Program-made: the position numbers and the translations under genes
In this document: positions 6,420 to 13,397 of the stretch, piece by piece
Position numbering within the stretch: the stretch's first letter is position 1
Layout of the letters: each line of letters opens with the position of its first letter
From: Haemophilus parahaemolyticus
GTDB taxonomy: Bacteria; Pseudomonadota; Gammaproteobacteria; Enterobacterales; Pasteurellaceae
Reading direction: 5' to 3'
NCBI RefSeq assembly: GCF_018373095.1
Contig: NZ_JAHAHT010000014.1
Span: 1 to 27,063, forward strand
DNA: 27,063 bases
Notes under the pieces: generated by a model
The model's database searches: none
Told to the model about the DNA's origin: nothing
Seen by the model: only the letters and a program-made list of their open reading frames with translations

Positions 6420-7661
6420 ATGAAATATAAACTTTTTTTCTTATATTGTTTATTTGGTAGTGTTGCTATTGCAAATGATACAACCTACTCTATTGTACAA
6501 TTAGAACAAGATCAAAATCTTACAGAAAAATTACTTTCAGATATGCTAAGTATTAATCGAATGGATTTAGTGGATCGTTTGTTACCTATTTATCAAAGCT
6601 TTCCAGAGAAAAATCTAAGATTGGTTAATTACACCAAAATAAGGCAAGCGAGATTATTATTTTTAGATTATCAAAATAACAAGGCAAAAAAGGCTTTTCA
6701 GGCATTGCAAACGGAAGCAAATGTAAATGATGAAGAGCGGTCGATTATTCAAAATTATTTGCAAGCAATTGAAAACCGAGAACGTTGGCAATTTTCCTTA
6801 GGTGGGAATTATTTACAAACAAAGAACGTGAATAATACGTCCAACGAGCGACATATCGAAAACACGGGTTTTGTGAAAAATGATGATATGTTGCCACAAT
6901 CGGCACACGGCTTTGCTTATTATTTTGATGCTCAGAAAAATTGGAACATAGCGGGTTCGCATTATCTGCATTTTGCAAATAATCTATATGGCAAAAATTA
7001 TTGGGATAATCATAATTATGATGAAATTACTAACCGCACTTATTTGGGCTATCAATTCCAAAATGCTAAGTATAAGTTGGCATTAAAGCCGTTTTATGAG
7101 CGTCAATGGTTGGGCGGACATCGTTATAACTGGGCAAATGGTGCTAGAGCGGAATATAGCTTAAATCTTTCAAAAAATTGGCAGATTTCAACCGCACTTG
7201 AATTAAGCCAGCCACGTTATTTTACCCAAGCAGATCGCAATGGAACAATTAAATTAGCCTCTGTAACCTTTATTTGGCAGCCATCTGATAAAGGTTATTA
7301 TTACTTAGGTTCGGATTTTATTCGAGAAACCACACGTATAAAACAATATAGCAATGATATGAAGGTCTTGAGAATAGGTTGGCGGAAAAATTGGGGCTAT
7401 GCGATTGCTACTCAAATTAATAGCTCTATTGCGTTGAAACAGTATAAGGATTTTGCTTCTCTTGGTGGGATTTTGCCGTTAGATAAAATCCGCCGCGATA
7501 AAATCTATTCATTAAATTTAACGCTTTGGAAACAAGATTGGCAATACTTAGGCTTCGTACCGAAAGTGCAATTCCGTTGGAAAAAGCAAGAGAGTAATAT
7601 TTCATCTATGTTTTCCTATTCGGAAAAATATGTGCAGATGTTGGTGGAAAAGGATTTTTAA
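6420..7661 (+). CDS. Slam-type surface lipoprotein assembly modifier (TPR + DUF560 barrel)
   Basis: About 413 residues from ATG 6420. A longer GTG reading from 6402 would begin inside the terminator stem and would spoil the signal peptide, so I reject it. The start MKYKLFFLYCLFGSVAIAND is a Sec signal peptide. An N-terminal helical region (to about residue 125) carries TPR-like helices such as YTKIRQARLLFLDYQNNKAKKAF. The remainder is an outer-membrane beta-barrel of the DUF560 type, with strands rich in Tyr/Trp (FAYYFDAQKNWNIAGSHYL, YLGYQFQNAKYKLALKPFY), and it ends in a terminal Phe (VEKDF), the usual Bam signal. Slam proteins move lipoproteins to the outer leaflet of the outer membrane. 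The likely substrate is the gene just upstream. Two H. influenzae-type USS lie inside the gene. Confidence 0.85.
   Translation: MKYKLFFLYCLFGSVAIANDTTYSIVQLEQDQNLTEKLLSDMLSINRMDLVDRLLPIYQSFPEKNLRLVNYTKIRQARLLFLDYQNNKAKKAFQALQTEANVNDEERSIIQNYLQAIENRERWQFSLGGNYLQTKNVNNTSNERHIENTGFVKNDDMLPQSAHGFAYYFDAQKNWNIAGSHYLHFANNLYGKNYWDNHNYDEITNRTYLGYQFQNAKYKLALKPFYERQWLGGHRYNWANGARAEYSLNLSKNWQISTALELSQPRYFTQADRNGTIKLASVTFIWQPSDKGYYYLGSDFIRETTRIKQYSNDMKVLRIGWRKNWGYAIATQINSSIALKQYKDFASLGGILPLDKIRRDKIYSLNLTLWKQDWQYLGFVPKVQFRWKKQESNISSMFSYSEKYVQMLVEKDF
7033..7041 (-). repeat. H. influenzae-type uptake signal core in the Slam gene
   Basis: ACCGCACTT, the reverse complement of AAGTGCGGT, lies within the coding sequence. 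Confidence 0.7.
7191..7199 (-). repeat. H. influenzae-type uptake signal core in the Slam gene
   Basis: ACCGCACTT is preceded by ATTTCA, which also fits the extended Hin consensus (AAGTGCGGTTGAAAT when read on the minus strand). Confidence 0.75.
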
Positions 7662-7675
7662 CTCCAGAAAAAAAG

Positions 7676-7717
7676 AAGCGGTCGAGTTTGCAAAATCTTT
7701 TACAAATTCGACCGCTT
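7676..7717. terminator. Convergent terminator formed by an inverted USS pair
   Basis: AAGCGGTCGA (7676-7685) pairs with TCGACCGCTT (7708-7717); the inner TTTGCAAAA and TTTACAAA extend the stem imperfectly. It lies between the convergent Slam and ilvE genes. Paired USS are a known Pasteurellaceae way of building terminators. Confidence 0.7.
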
Positions 7718-7729
7718 GAAAACAATAGA

Positions 7730-8767
7730 TTACTCTACTTTCACAATCCAGCCTTCAGGGGCTTCTACATCACCAAACTGAATTCCTGTTAATTCATCGT
7801 AAAGGCGACGGGTAACAGGGCCTACTTCAGTTTCTGAATAGAAAACGTGGAAGTTGCCGTGATGTTGAATACCACCTACTGGGGTAATTACAGCCGCTGT
7901 ACCGCACGCACCGGCTTCTGCGAATTGGTCAAGTTGATCGATATACACATCGCCCTCGATTGTTTCCATTCCTAAACGCTCTTTTGCGATATGTAAAAGA
8001 GAGTATTTGGTAATACTTGGTAAAATAGATTCTGATTTTGGTGTGATGAATTTATTATCTTTGGTAATACCAAAGAAGTTTGCTGCACCGACTTCTTCAA
8101 TTTTTGTGTGAGTTTTTGGATCTAAATAAATAGCATCCGCAAATTTCCGTTCTGGCGTACCTTGTTCTGCCGCTAATTCGTGTGGAAGTAAGCTTGCTGC
8201 GTAGTTTCCGCCCACTTTCACACCACCAGTGCCCATTGGTGCAGCACGGTCGTAATCAGTCGTGATGAAGTTTGATGGAGACAAACCACCTTTGAAATAA
8301 GCACCCACTGGGCAACAGAAAACAGAGAAAATAAACTCTGGTGCCGCTTTCACGCCGATGTTTTCGCCCACTCCAATTAAGAATGGACGTAAGTATAAGG
8401 TTGCACCAGAGCCGTAAGGACCCAACCAATCTTGGTTAGCTTTAACCACTTCTTTACACGCACGTACGAATAATTCAGTTGGTACGCGTGGCATTAAAAG
8501 ACGGTCTGCAGTACGTTGCATACGCTCTGCATTCGCCTGCGGGCGGAATAAGTTGATTGAACCATCTTTGCAGCGGTATGCTTTTAAGCCTTCGAAACAT
8601 TGCTGACCATAATGAAGAGCGGTTGAACCTTCGTGAATATGTAAGGTATTGTCTGTTGTGAGTTTACCTTCGTCCCATTTGCCCTCTTTCCAGTGAGCGA
8701 TGAAACGATATTCTGTTTTGATATATGAAAAACCTAAATTTGCCCAGTCTAAATCTTTTAAAGCCAT
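7730..8767 (-). CDS. ilvE: Branched-chain amino acid aminotransferase
   Basis: A class IV PLP aminotransferase of 345 residues from ATG 8767. The frame stays open upstream to 8887, but MALKDLDWANLGF is the family start and AAGGA lies 8 nt before it, so the longer form is rejected. It interconverts leucine, isoleucine and valine with their 2-oxo acids using glutamate. The PLP lysine is Lys184 in GTGGVKVGGNYAAS. The conserved LHYGQQCFEGLKAYR lies near residues 51-65, and EAGACGTAAVITPVG near the C-terminus binds the cofactor phosphate. It belongs to the long, BCAT-like group, not the 309-residue E. coli type. It is monocistronic, bounded by terminators on both sides. Confidence 0.95.
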   Translation of the reverse strand: MALKDLDWANLGFSYIKTEYRFIAHWKEGKWDEGKLTTDNTLHIHEGSTALHYGQQCFEGLKAYRCKDGSINLFRPQANAERMQRTADRLLMPRVPTELFVRACKEVVKANQDWLGPYGSGATLYLRPFLIGVGENIGVKAAPEFIFSVFCCPVGAYFKGGLSPSNFITTDYDRAAPMGTGGVKVGGNYAASLLPHELAAEQGTPERKFADAIYLDPKTHTKIEEVGAANFFGITKDNKFITPKSESILPSITKYSLLHIAKERLGMETIEGDVYIDQLDQFAEAGACGTAAVITPVGGIQHHGNFHVFYSETEVGPVTRRLYDELTGIQFGDVEAPEGWIVKVE

Positions 8768-8909
8768 TGTTGTGTCCTTTATTTTTGTGAGTGAAAATTT
8801 GAGATGTTTTGCATTGTAAGATAAAAAAGATGAGGAATGTAGAGGCAAGCGGTAGATTTTTGTGAAAATTCGACAAAATTTGAGCACTTAACTTATTTTA
8901 GATAAAACG

Positions 8910-8933
8910 AACCCCAAACTTTCGCTTGGGGTT
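8910..8933 (-). terminator. Intrinsic terminator after grxD
   Basis: AACCCCAA (8910-8917) pairs with TTGGGGTT (8926-8933). On the minus strand a CGTTTTAT tail follows. It separates grxD from ilvE. Confidence 0.75.
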
Positions 8934-8951
8934 AAATATCAAAACTGCAGA

Positions 8952-9278
8952 TTAAGCAGGATGACGAGCTGCTACTTCTTTTAATAACGTTTGTAATTCA
9001 CCTTTTTGTGCCATTTCTAACACAATGTCGCAACCGCCGATTAACTCACCTTCTACCCATAATTGTGGGAAAGTTGGCCAGTTTGCGAATTTTGGTAATT
9101 CTGCACGAATGTCTGGATTGGTTAAAATATCTACATAACCAAAAGGCACTTGGCAGTTAATAACCGCTTCTACTGCACGAGCAGAGAAACCGCATGATGG
9201 GAATTTTGGCGAACCTTTCATATAAAGAAGAATTGGGTTTTCGCTGATTTGTTTTTTGATTTTGTCGATAGTTTCCAT
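8952..9278 (-). CDS. grxD: Monothiol glutaredoxin GrxD
   Basis: A 108-residue monothiol glutaredoxin with the CGFS active site at 29-32 (FPSCGFSARAV). Proteins of this family bind a [2Fe-2S] cluster with glutathione and deliver it to target proteins in the cytosol. WPTFPQLWVEGELIGGCD (roughly 68-85) holds the cis-proline and the glutathione-binding GG. It has its own extended -10 promoter (9315-9323) and a terminator after it, so it seems to be a single-gene unit. Confidence 0.96.
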   Translation of the reverse strand: METIDKIKKQISENPILLYMKGSPKFPSCGFSARAVEAVINCQVPFGYVDILTNPDIRAELPKFANWPTFPQLWVEGELIGGCDIVLEMAQKGELQTLLKEVAARHPA

Positions 9279-9314
9279 TGTATCCTCAAAGAATTGTCGG
9301 TAAAAAGTTGACTG

Positions 9315-9323
9315 ATTATATCA
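9315..9323 (-). promoter_or_regulatory. Extended -10 promoter of grxD
   Basis: The minus strand reads TGATATAAT, a perfect TGnTATAAT extended -10, about 37 nt before the grxD ATG. No good -35 is seen, which is normal for this promoter type. Confidence 0.6.
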
Positions 9324-9346
9324 GCTTTTATGTGAATAAAAAATAA

Positions 9347-9952
9347 CTAAAGGGTGATATCCCGACGCCCAATAATGGAATGCGAAAGTGTACTGCCATC
9401 GACCATTTCAAGTGATCCACCCATTGGTACGCCGTAGGCGATGCGAGTAGCTTTTACGTTGTATATTTTGCACATATCAGCGATGTAATGTGTGGTTGCT
9501 TCGCTTTCGACATTTGGATTCGTCGCTAAAATCACTTCGTGGAACGATTCATTTTCTAAACGTTGTTGTAATAAATCCAAGCCAATCTCACGTGGGCCAA
9601 TACCATCAATAGGGGAAAGATGCCCCATCAGCACAAAATATCTGCCTGAAAATTGCCCTGTTTGCTCAATCGCTTGAATGTCTTCAGGCATTTCTACAAT
9701 GCAAAGCTGTCCACTCATTTGACGACGTGGATTGCTACAAATCGTGCATTCTTCTTCTTCGGTAAAAGTGCGACATGATTGGCAATGTCCAATATGCGTC
9801 ATTGCTTCGTTTAACGCTTTAGAAAGATGAAGTCCGCCCGCACGGTTGCGTTGCAGAAGATGAAATGACATACGCTGTGCCGATTTAGGGCCAACGCCAG
9901 GGAGTGCTCGTAGGGCTTCCATTAAATTTTCAAGTAAAGGGCTTGTTTGCAT
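9347..9952 (-). CDS. recR: Recombination mediator RecR
   Basis: The 201-residue protein has the usual RecR length. RecR works with RecO (and RecF) to load RecA on gapped single-stranded DNA. Features in order are a helix-hairpin-helix (ALRALPGVGPKSAQRM, 13-28), a four-cysteine zinc finger (Cys57, Cys60, Cys69, Cys72), and a Toprim domain starting GQLCIVEMPEDI and continuing through LMGHLSPIDGIGP. It follows ybaB by 43 bp; the pair is conserved across proteobacteria, usually behind dnaX, which is not present here. Confidence 0.96.
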   Translation of the reverse strand: MQTSPLLENLMEALRALPGVGPKSAQRMSFHLLQRNRAGGLHLSKALNEAMTHIGHCQSCRTFTEEEECTICSNPRRQMSGQLCIVEMPEDIQAIEQTGQFSGRYFVLMGHLSPIDGIGPREIGLDLLQQRLENESFHEVILATNPNVESEATTHYIADMCKIYNVKATRIAYGVPMGGSLEMVDGSTLSHSIIGRRDITL

Positions 9953-9995
9953 AGAGTTGAATGTTATTTGAAGGGGGATTTATCCCACACTACGA

Positions 9996-10325
9996 TTAAA
10001 ATGGTAACTTCATTCCCGCAGGTAAATTTAAACCTGCTGTTACACTTGCCATTTTCTCTTTTTGTAACTCTTCCGCACGGCGAACAGCATCGTTAAATGC
10101 GGCGGCTACTAAGTCTTCCACCATCTCTTTATCATCTTCCATCAATGACGGATCGATTTCGATACGGCGACAGTTATGAGCACCGTTGATTGTCACTTTT
10201 ACCAAACCCGCACCAGACTCACCAGTTACTTCAAGTTGAGCAATCTCTTCTTGCATTTTTTGCATTTTTTCTTGCATTTGTTGAGCTTGCTTCATTAAGC
10301 CGCCTAAACCGCCTTTTCCAAACAT
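9996..10325 (-). CDS. ybaB: Nucleoid-associated protein, YbaB/EbfC family
   Basis: A 109-residue member of the YbaB/EbfC family of small DNA-binding dimers. It starts MFGKGGLGGLMKQAQQM and has the helical hairpin MQEKMQKMQEEIAQLEVTGESGAGLVKV typical of the family. NDAVRRAEEL and the glycine/proline-rich tail NLPAGMKLPF close the protein. It is the first gene of the ybaB-recR pair. The upstream neighbour on this strand, purD, is separated from it by a terminator. Confidence 0.95.
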   Translation of the reverse strand: MFGKGGLGGLMKQAQQMQEKMQKMQEEIAQLEVTGESGAGLVKVTINGAHNCRRIEIDPSLMEDDKEMVEDLVAAAFNDAVRRAEELQKEKMASVTAGLNLPAGMKLPF

Positions 10326-10356
10326 AGTCGTTCCTTATATAAATAGAGATAAAAAT

Positions 10357-10382
10357 AGACGGCTCATTTTACTGAACCGTCT
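10357..10382 (-). terminator. Terminator after purD
   Basis: AGACGGCTC (10357-10365) pairs with GAACCGTCT (10374-10382) with one mismatch. On the minus strand TATTTTTAT follows. It separates purD from ybaB. Confidence 0.65.
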
Positions 10383-10391
10383 AAATTTAGG

Positions 10392-10447
10392 CAAGCGGTG
10401 AAATTATCTTCCGCTTTTGCAAAATATGGAGAAAATTAAACCGCTTG
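10392..10447. repeat. Inverted pair of Actinobacillus-type uptake signals at the end of purD
   Basis: CAAGCGGT at 10392-10399 and ACCGCTTG at 10440-10447 can pair around a 40-nt loop. The second copy overlaps the last codons of purD (EQAV-stop). No T-run follows, so the nearby hairpin at 10357-10382 is the better terminator. Confidence 0.6.
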
Positions 10448-11722
10448 TTCGCGAGCCACGGCTCGGTAGCCAATGTCACGGCGATAGAAACGCCCTTGCC
10501 ATTGGATTTGTTCTGCCAATTTCAACGCAGATTGTTGTGCTTCATACACCGAGTTGCCTAATGCAGTTGCACAAAGCACGCGTCCGCCATTCGTGAGTAA
10601 TTTATCACCTTGTTTTTCTATGCCTGCAAGAAAAACTTTTTGCGTTGCAGTTTCTGATGGAATGTCTGAGATTTCATCACCTTTGCGGTAATCATTTGGG
10701 TAACCTTCCGCTGCAAGTACAATGCCAAGTGCAGCTTGTTCACGCCATTCTGATTGAATTTGATCTAATTCGCCATCGCACGCTTTTAAGCAAAGTTCAA
10801 CTAAATCAGACTTTAAACGCATCATAATTGGCTGGGTTTCAGGATCGCCAAATCGGCAGTTAAATTCAATCACTTTTGGCTGACCATTTGGCATAATCAT
10901 CAAGCCCGCATAAAGGAAACCTGTGTAAACATTATTTTCGGCTGCCATTCCACGAACGGTTGGATAGATAATTTGCTCCATCACGCGTTGGTAGATTTCT
11001 GGCGTTACTACTGGTGCTGGAGAGTACGCTCCCATCCCGCCTGTATTCAAGCCTTTATCATCCTCGCCAACACGTTTATGGTCTTGACTAGTTGCCATTG
11101 GCTCGACATTTTTACCATCTACCATCACGATAAAGCTTGCTTCTTCGCCATCTAAAAATTCTTCGATAACCACACGACTCCCTGCATCTCCAAAAGCATT
11201 GCCAGAGAGCATATCTTTCACCGCCTCTTCGGCTTCGTGCATCGTCATAGCAACAATCACACCTTTGCCAGCTGCCAAGCCATCAGCTTTAATTACAATT
11301 GGCACGCCTTTTTCGTGTAAGTAAGCAAGGGCAGGTTCTACTTCCGTAAAGTTTTGATATTCTGCAGTTGGAATCTTGTGGCGAGCTAAGAAGTCTTTCG
11401 CAAAAGATTTTGAGCCTTCTAATTGTGCGGCGGTTTGAGTTGGACCGAAGATTTTTAAACCATTTGTACGGAACGCATCAACTACGCCAGCGACAAGTGG
11501 GGCTTCAGGGCCGACTATGGTTAAGCCGATTTGGTTCTGTTGGGCAAATTGCACCAAAGCGGTCAAATCTGTACCAGAGATGGCAACATTTTCAATGCCT
11601 TCTTCTAATGCTGTACCCGCATTACCTGGTGCAACAAAGACTTTATCTGCCAAAGGCGATTGACGTACTTTCCAAGCTAAAGCGTGTTCACGACCACCGT
11701 TACCAATAATGAGAATATTCAT
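10436..11722 (-). CDS. purD: Phosphoribosylamine-glycine ligase (GAR synthetase)
   Basis: The 428-residue ATP-grasp enzyme has the standard length. It joins 5-phosphoribosylamine and glycine with ATP, the second step of de novo purine synthesis. The N-terminal domain begins MNILIIGNGGREHALAWK, with VAPGNAGTA next. The ATP-grasp part carries PIVIKADGLAAGKGVIVA and EEFLDGEEASFIVMVDG, and NCRFGDPETQPIM marks the metal/ATP site. Unlike the purHD operon of enterics, it stands alone here, with a PurR-type operator 23 bp before its start codon. Confidence 0.97.
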   Translation of the reverse strand: MNILIIGNGGREHALAWKVRQSPLADKVFVAPGNAGTALEEGIENVAISGTDLTALVQFAQQNQIGLTIVGPEAPLVAGVVDAFRTNGLKIFGPTQTAAQLEGSKSFAKDFLARHKIPTAEYQNFTEVEPALAYLHEKGVPIVIKADGLAAGKGVIVAMTMHEAEEAVKDMLSGNAFGDAGSRVVIEEFLDGEEASFIVMVDGKNVEPMATSQDHKRVGEDDKGLNTGGMGAYSPAPVVTPEIYQRVMEQIIYPTVRGMAAENNVYTGFLYAGLMIMPNGQPKVIEFNCRFGDPETQPIMMRLKSDLVELCLKACDGELDQIQSEWREQAALGIVLAAEGYPNDYRKGDEISDIPSETATQKVFLAGIEKQGDKLLTNGGRVLCATALGNSVYEAQQSALKLAEQIQWQGRFYRRDIGYRAVAREQAV

Positions 11723-11744
11723 TTAAAATCCTTAAAATTAAACA

Positions 11745-11760
11745 AAGCAAACGATTGCGT
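11745..11760 (-). promoter_or_regulatory. PurR operator upstream of purD
   Basis: AAGCAAACGATTGCGT fits the purine-repressor consensus ANGCAAACGNTTNCNT at every fixed position. It ends 23 bp before the purD start codon. PurR with hypoxanthine or guanine would repress purD. A second palindrome, GCGTAAGTTTACGC (11757-11770), overlaps its upstream end. Confidence 0.75.
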
Positions 11761-11822
11761 AAGTTTACGCTATTTTTCAATAGACGCCTAGCAATAAAAT
11801 TCACAAATCTTTTTGAAATTTC

Positions 11823-11830
11823 ACCGCTTG
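11823..11830 (-). repeat. Actinobacillus-type uptake signal core
   Basis: ACCGCTTG preceded by AAATTTC lies in the divergent region between purD and rpsF. Confidence 0.7.
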
Positions 11831-11846
11831 AATTTTATACTTTTGC

Positions 11847-11874
11847 TTGATCAAAACATTTAAATCTGTATAAT
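11847..11874 (+). promoter_or_regulatory. Sigma-70 promoter of the rpsF operon
   Basis: TTGATC (11847-11852), a 16-bp spacer, and a perfect TATAAT (11869-11874). The strong -10 suits a ribosomal protein operon. Transcription should start near 11881, leaving an ~85-nt leader. Confidence 0.7.
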
Positions 11875-11883
11875 TGTCCCGTT

Positions 11884-11965
11884 CAGTCACATTTGTTTTT
11901 AATCCTTGCTTCCACAAGTTGGTGACTGGCTAAAGTTGGAGGCTGCTAACCCGTAAGGATAGTCA
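11884..11965 (+). ncRNA. rpsF leader, candidate S6:S18 autoregulatory RNA
   Basis: The leader can form a stem CAGTCAC (11884-11890) with GTGACTG (11932-11938), with an inner hairpin CTTG-cttcca-CAAG. The stretch up to the ATG reads GGAGGCTGCTAACCCG and then TAAGGATAG. Leaders of rpsF operons in many bacteria bind the S6:S18 complex and repress the operon. I see a structured leader in the right place with a CCG near the start codon, but have not matched it to the published motif base by base. Confidence 0.45.
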
Positions 11966-12331
11966 ATGCGTCACTACGAAATCGTTTTTATGGTTCACCC
12001 GGACCAAAGCGAACAAGTACCAGCAATGATTGAGCGTTACACAGCATCTATCAAAGAAGCTGGCGGTCAAATTCATCGCTTAGAAGATTGGGGTCGTCGT
12101 CAATTAGCATACCCAATCAATAAACTTCACAAAGCACACTACGTGTTAATGAATGTAGAAGCACCACAAAGTGTAATCGATGAGTTAGAAACTAACTTCC
12201 GTTACAACGATGCAGTTCTTCGCAACTTAATCGTTCACACTAAAGCTGCAGTAACTGAAGCTTCACCAATGGCTAAAGCAAAAGAAAGCAAAGCTATTGA
12301 AGCAGCAGCTGAAGTAGAAGCAGGCGAATAA
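11966..12331 (+). CDS. rpsF: Small ribosomal subunit protein bS6
   Basis: A 121-residue bS6. It binds 16S rRNA together with bS18 on the platform of the 30S subunit. MRHYEIVFMVHPDQSEQVP and GGQIHRLEDWGRRQLAYPI are family signatures, with HYVLMNVEAP and NFRYNDAVLRNLIV after them. The C-terminal tail (about 103-121) is Ala/Glu/Lys-rich, as in other gamma-proteobacteria. It is the first gene of rpsF-priB-rpsR-rplI. The S6 partner, S18, is two genes downstream. Confidence 0.97.
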   Translation: MRHYEIVFMVHPDQSEQVPAMIERYTASIKEAGGQIHRLEDWGRRQLAYPINKLHKAHYVLMNVEAPQSVIDELETNFRYNDAVLRNLIVHTKAAVTEASPMAKAKESKAIEAAAEVEAGE

Positions 12332-12333
12332 TT

Positions 12334-12681
12334 TTGCCGATTGAAAATCGTTTGATTCTAACGGGTGAAGTCATTAGTTTAGTTAAACAAAAACAAAGCC
12401 CTTTAGGCATTCCAAATTACCGATTTTGGCTAGAACATCGTTCAAAGCAAATGGAAGTCAATTTAGAACGCCAAGCTTGGTGTAAAATCCAAGTGGTTTT
12501 AAACGGTAATCAATTTAGTTTAATAACCCAACAAATTAAGCTCGGTAGTAAAATTTGTGTAAAAGGATTTCTTAATACACATAAAGACTATAACGGCAAT
12601 AGCCAATTAGTTTTACATACCGAACATATTGAATTTATAGATCAGGAGAAGCCAAATGGCACGTTATTTCCGTCGTCGTAA
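12334..12681 (+). CDS. priB: Primosomal replication protein N (PriB)
   Basis: A 115-residue OB-fold single-stranded-DNA-binding protein. In the PriA-PriB-DnaT system it helps restart stalled replication forks. The start is TTG at 12334, two bases after the rpsF stop, with AGGCG at the end of rpsF as its ribosome site. No ATG exists before Met36, which would cut off the first strands, so TTG is well supported. Strands ENRLILTGEVISLVKQKQS, LGIPNYRFWLEH and KICVKGFLNTHK fit the fold. The 3' end overlaps rpsR by 26 nt in another frame. The order is the conserved rpsF-priB-rpsR-rplI. Confidence 0.88.
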   Translation: MPIENRLILTGEVISLVKQKQSPLGIPNYRFWLEHRSKQMEVNLERQAWCKIQVVLNGNQFSLITQQIKLGSKICVKGFLNTHKDYNGNSQLVLHTEHIEFIDQEKPNGTLFPSS

Positions 12682-12883
12682 GTTCTGCCGTTTTACAGCG
12701 GAAAATGTTGTTGAAATCGATTACAAAGATATCGCTACATTAAAGAACTACATTTCTGAAAATGGCAAGATTGTTCCTAGCCGTATCACTGGTACTCGTG
12801 CGAAGTATCAACGTCAATTAGCTCGTGCAATTAAACGTGCACGCTATTTAGCGTTACTTCCATACACTGACAACCATCAGTAA
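12656..12883 (+). CDS. rpsR: Small ribosomal subunit protein bS18
   Basis: The 75-residue protein is the normal length for bS18, the partner of bS6 on the 30S platform. MARYFRRRKFCRFTAENV is the family start, and the rest (ISENGKIVPSRITGTRAKYQRQLARAIKRARYLALLPY) matches S18 throughout. Its ribosome site (GGAG) and start lie inside the end of priB, suggesting translational coupling. Confidence 0.97.
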   Translation: MARYFRRRKFCRFTAENVVEIDYKDIATLKNYISENGKIVPSRITGTRAKYQRQLARAIKRARYLALLPYTDNHQ

Positions 12884-12899
12884 TTAAGGAGCGAGTACA

Positions 12900-13349
12900 A
12901 TGCAAGTTATTTTATTAGACAAAGTGGCTCACCTTGGCGGTGTTGGTACACAAGTTGAAGTTAAATCAGGCTTCGCTCGTAACTACTTAATCCCACAAGG
13001 TAAAGCAGTTATGGCTACAGCAGCAAACATTGCTCACTTCAAAGCACGTCGTGCAGAATTAGAAGCAAAAGCAGCTGAAGCATTAGCAGCAGCACAAGCT
13101 CGAGCAGCACAAATTGCTGAAATCGCAGCAGTAGCAATCGCTGCAACAGCAGGTGATGATGGTCGTTTATTCGGTTCAATCTCTGCAAGAGACATCGCTG
13201 AAGCATTAACTGCAGCAGGTGTTGAAGTAGCTAAATCTGAAGTTCGTTTAGGCGAAGGTCCACTTCGTGCAACTGGCGAACACCAAGTTAAAGTTCACTT
13301 ACATCCAGAAGTGAATGCAGTAGTTACTGTAAACGTAATTGCTGAATAA
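12900..13349 (+). CDS. rplI: Large ribosomal subunit protein bL9
   Basis: A 149-residue bL9. The N-terminal rRNA-binding domain begins MQVILLDKVAHLGGVGTQV, with the signature GFARNYLIPQGKAVMAT. A long Ala/Glu-rich connecting helix (about 45-75) leads to the C-terminal domain (DGRLFGSISARDIAEAL to the end). The ribosome site AAGGAG is 6-7 nt before ATG. It is the last gene of the operon and is followed by a strong terminator. Confidence 0.97.
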   Translation: MQVILLDKVAHLGGVGTQVEVKSGFARNYLIPQGKAVMATAANIAHFKARRAELEAKAAEALAAAQARAAQIAEIAAVAIAATAGDDGRLFGSISARDIAEALTAAGVEVAKSEVRLGEGPLRATGEHQVKVHLHPEVNAVVTVNVIAE

Positions 13350-13363
13350 TCTTTTAAGATTAT

Positions 13364-13392
13364 AAAAAACCCAGCTGAGGCTGGGTTTTTTA
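13364..13392. terminator. Bidirectional terminator, rplI / kdsA
   Basis: AAAAAACCCAGC and GCTGGGTTTTTT form a perfect stem around a TGAG loop. It serves the convergent rplI and kdsA genes. Confidence 0.9.
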
Positions 13393-13397
13393 TATTT

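Noticed and set aside
8768..8887. N-terminal extension of IlvE
   Set aside because: The extra 40 residues have no family match, while ATG 8767 has a good ribosome site and the family start MALKDLDW.
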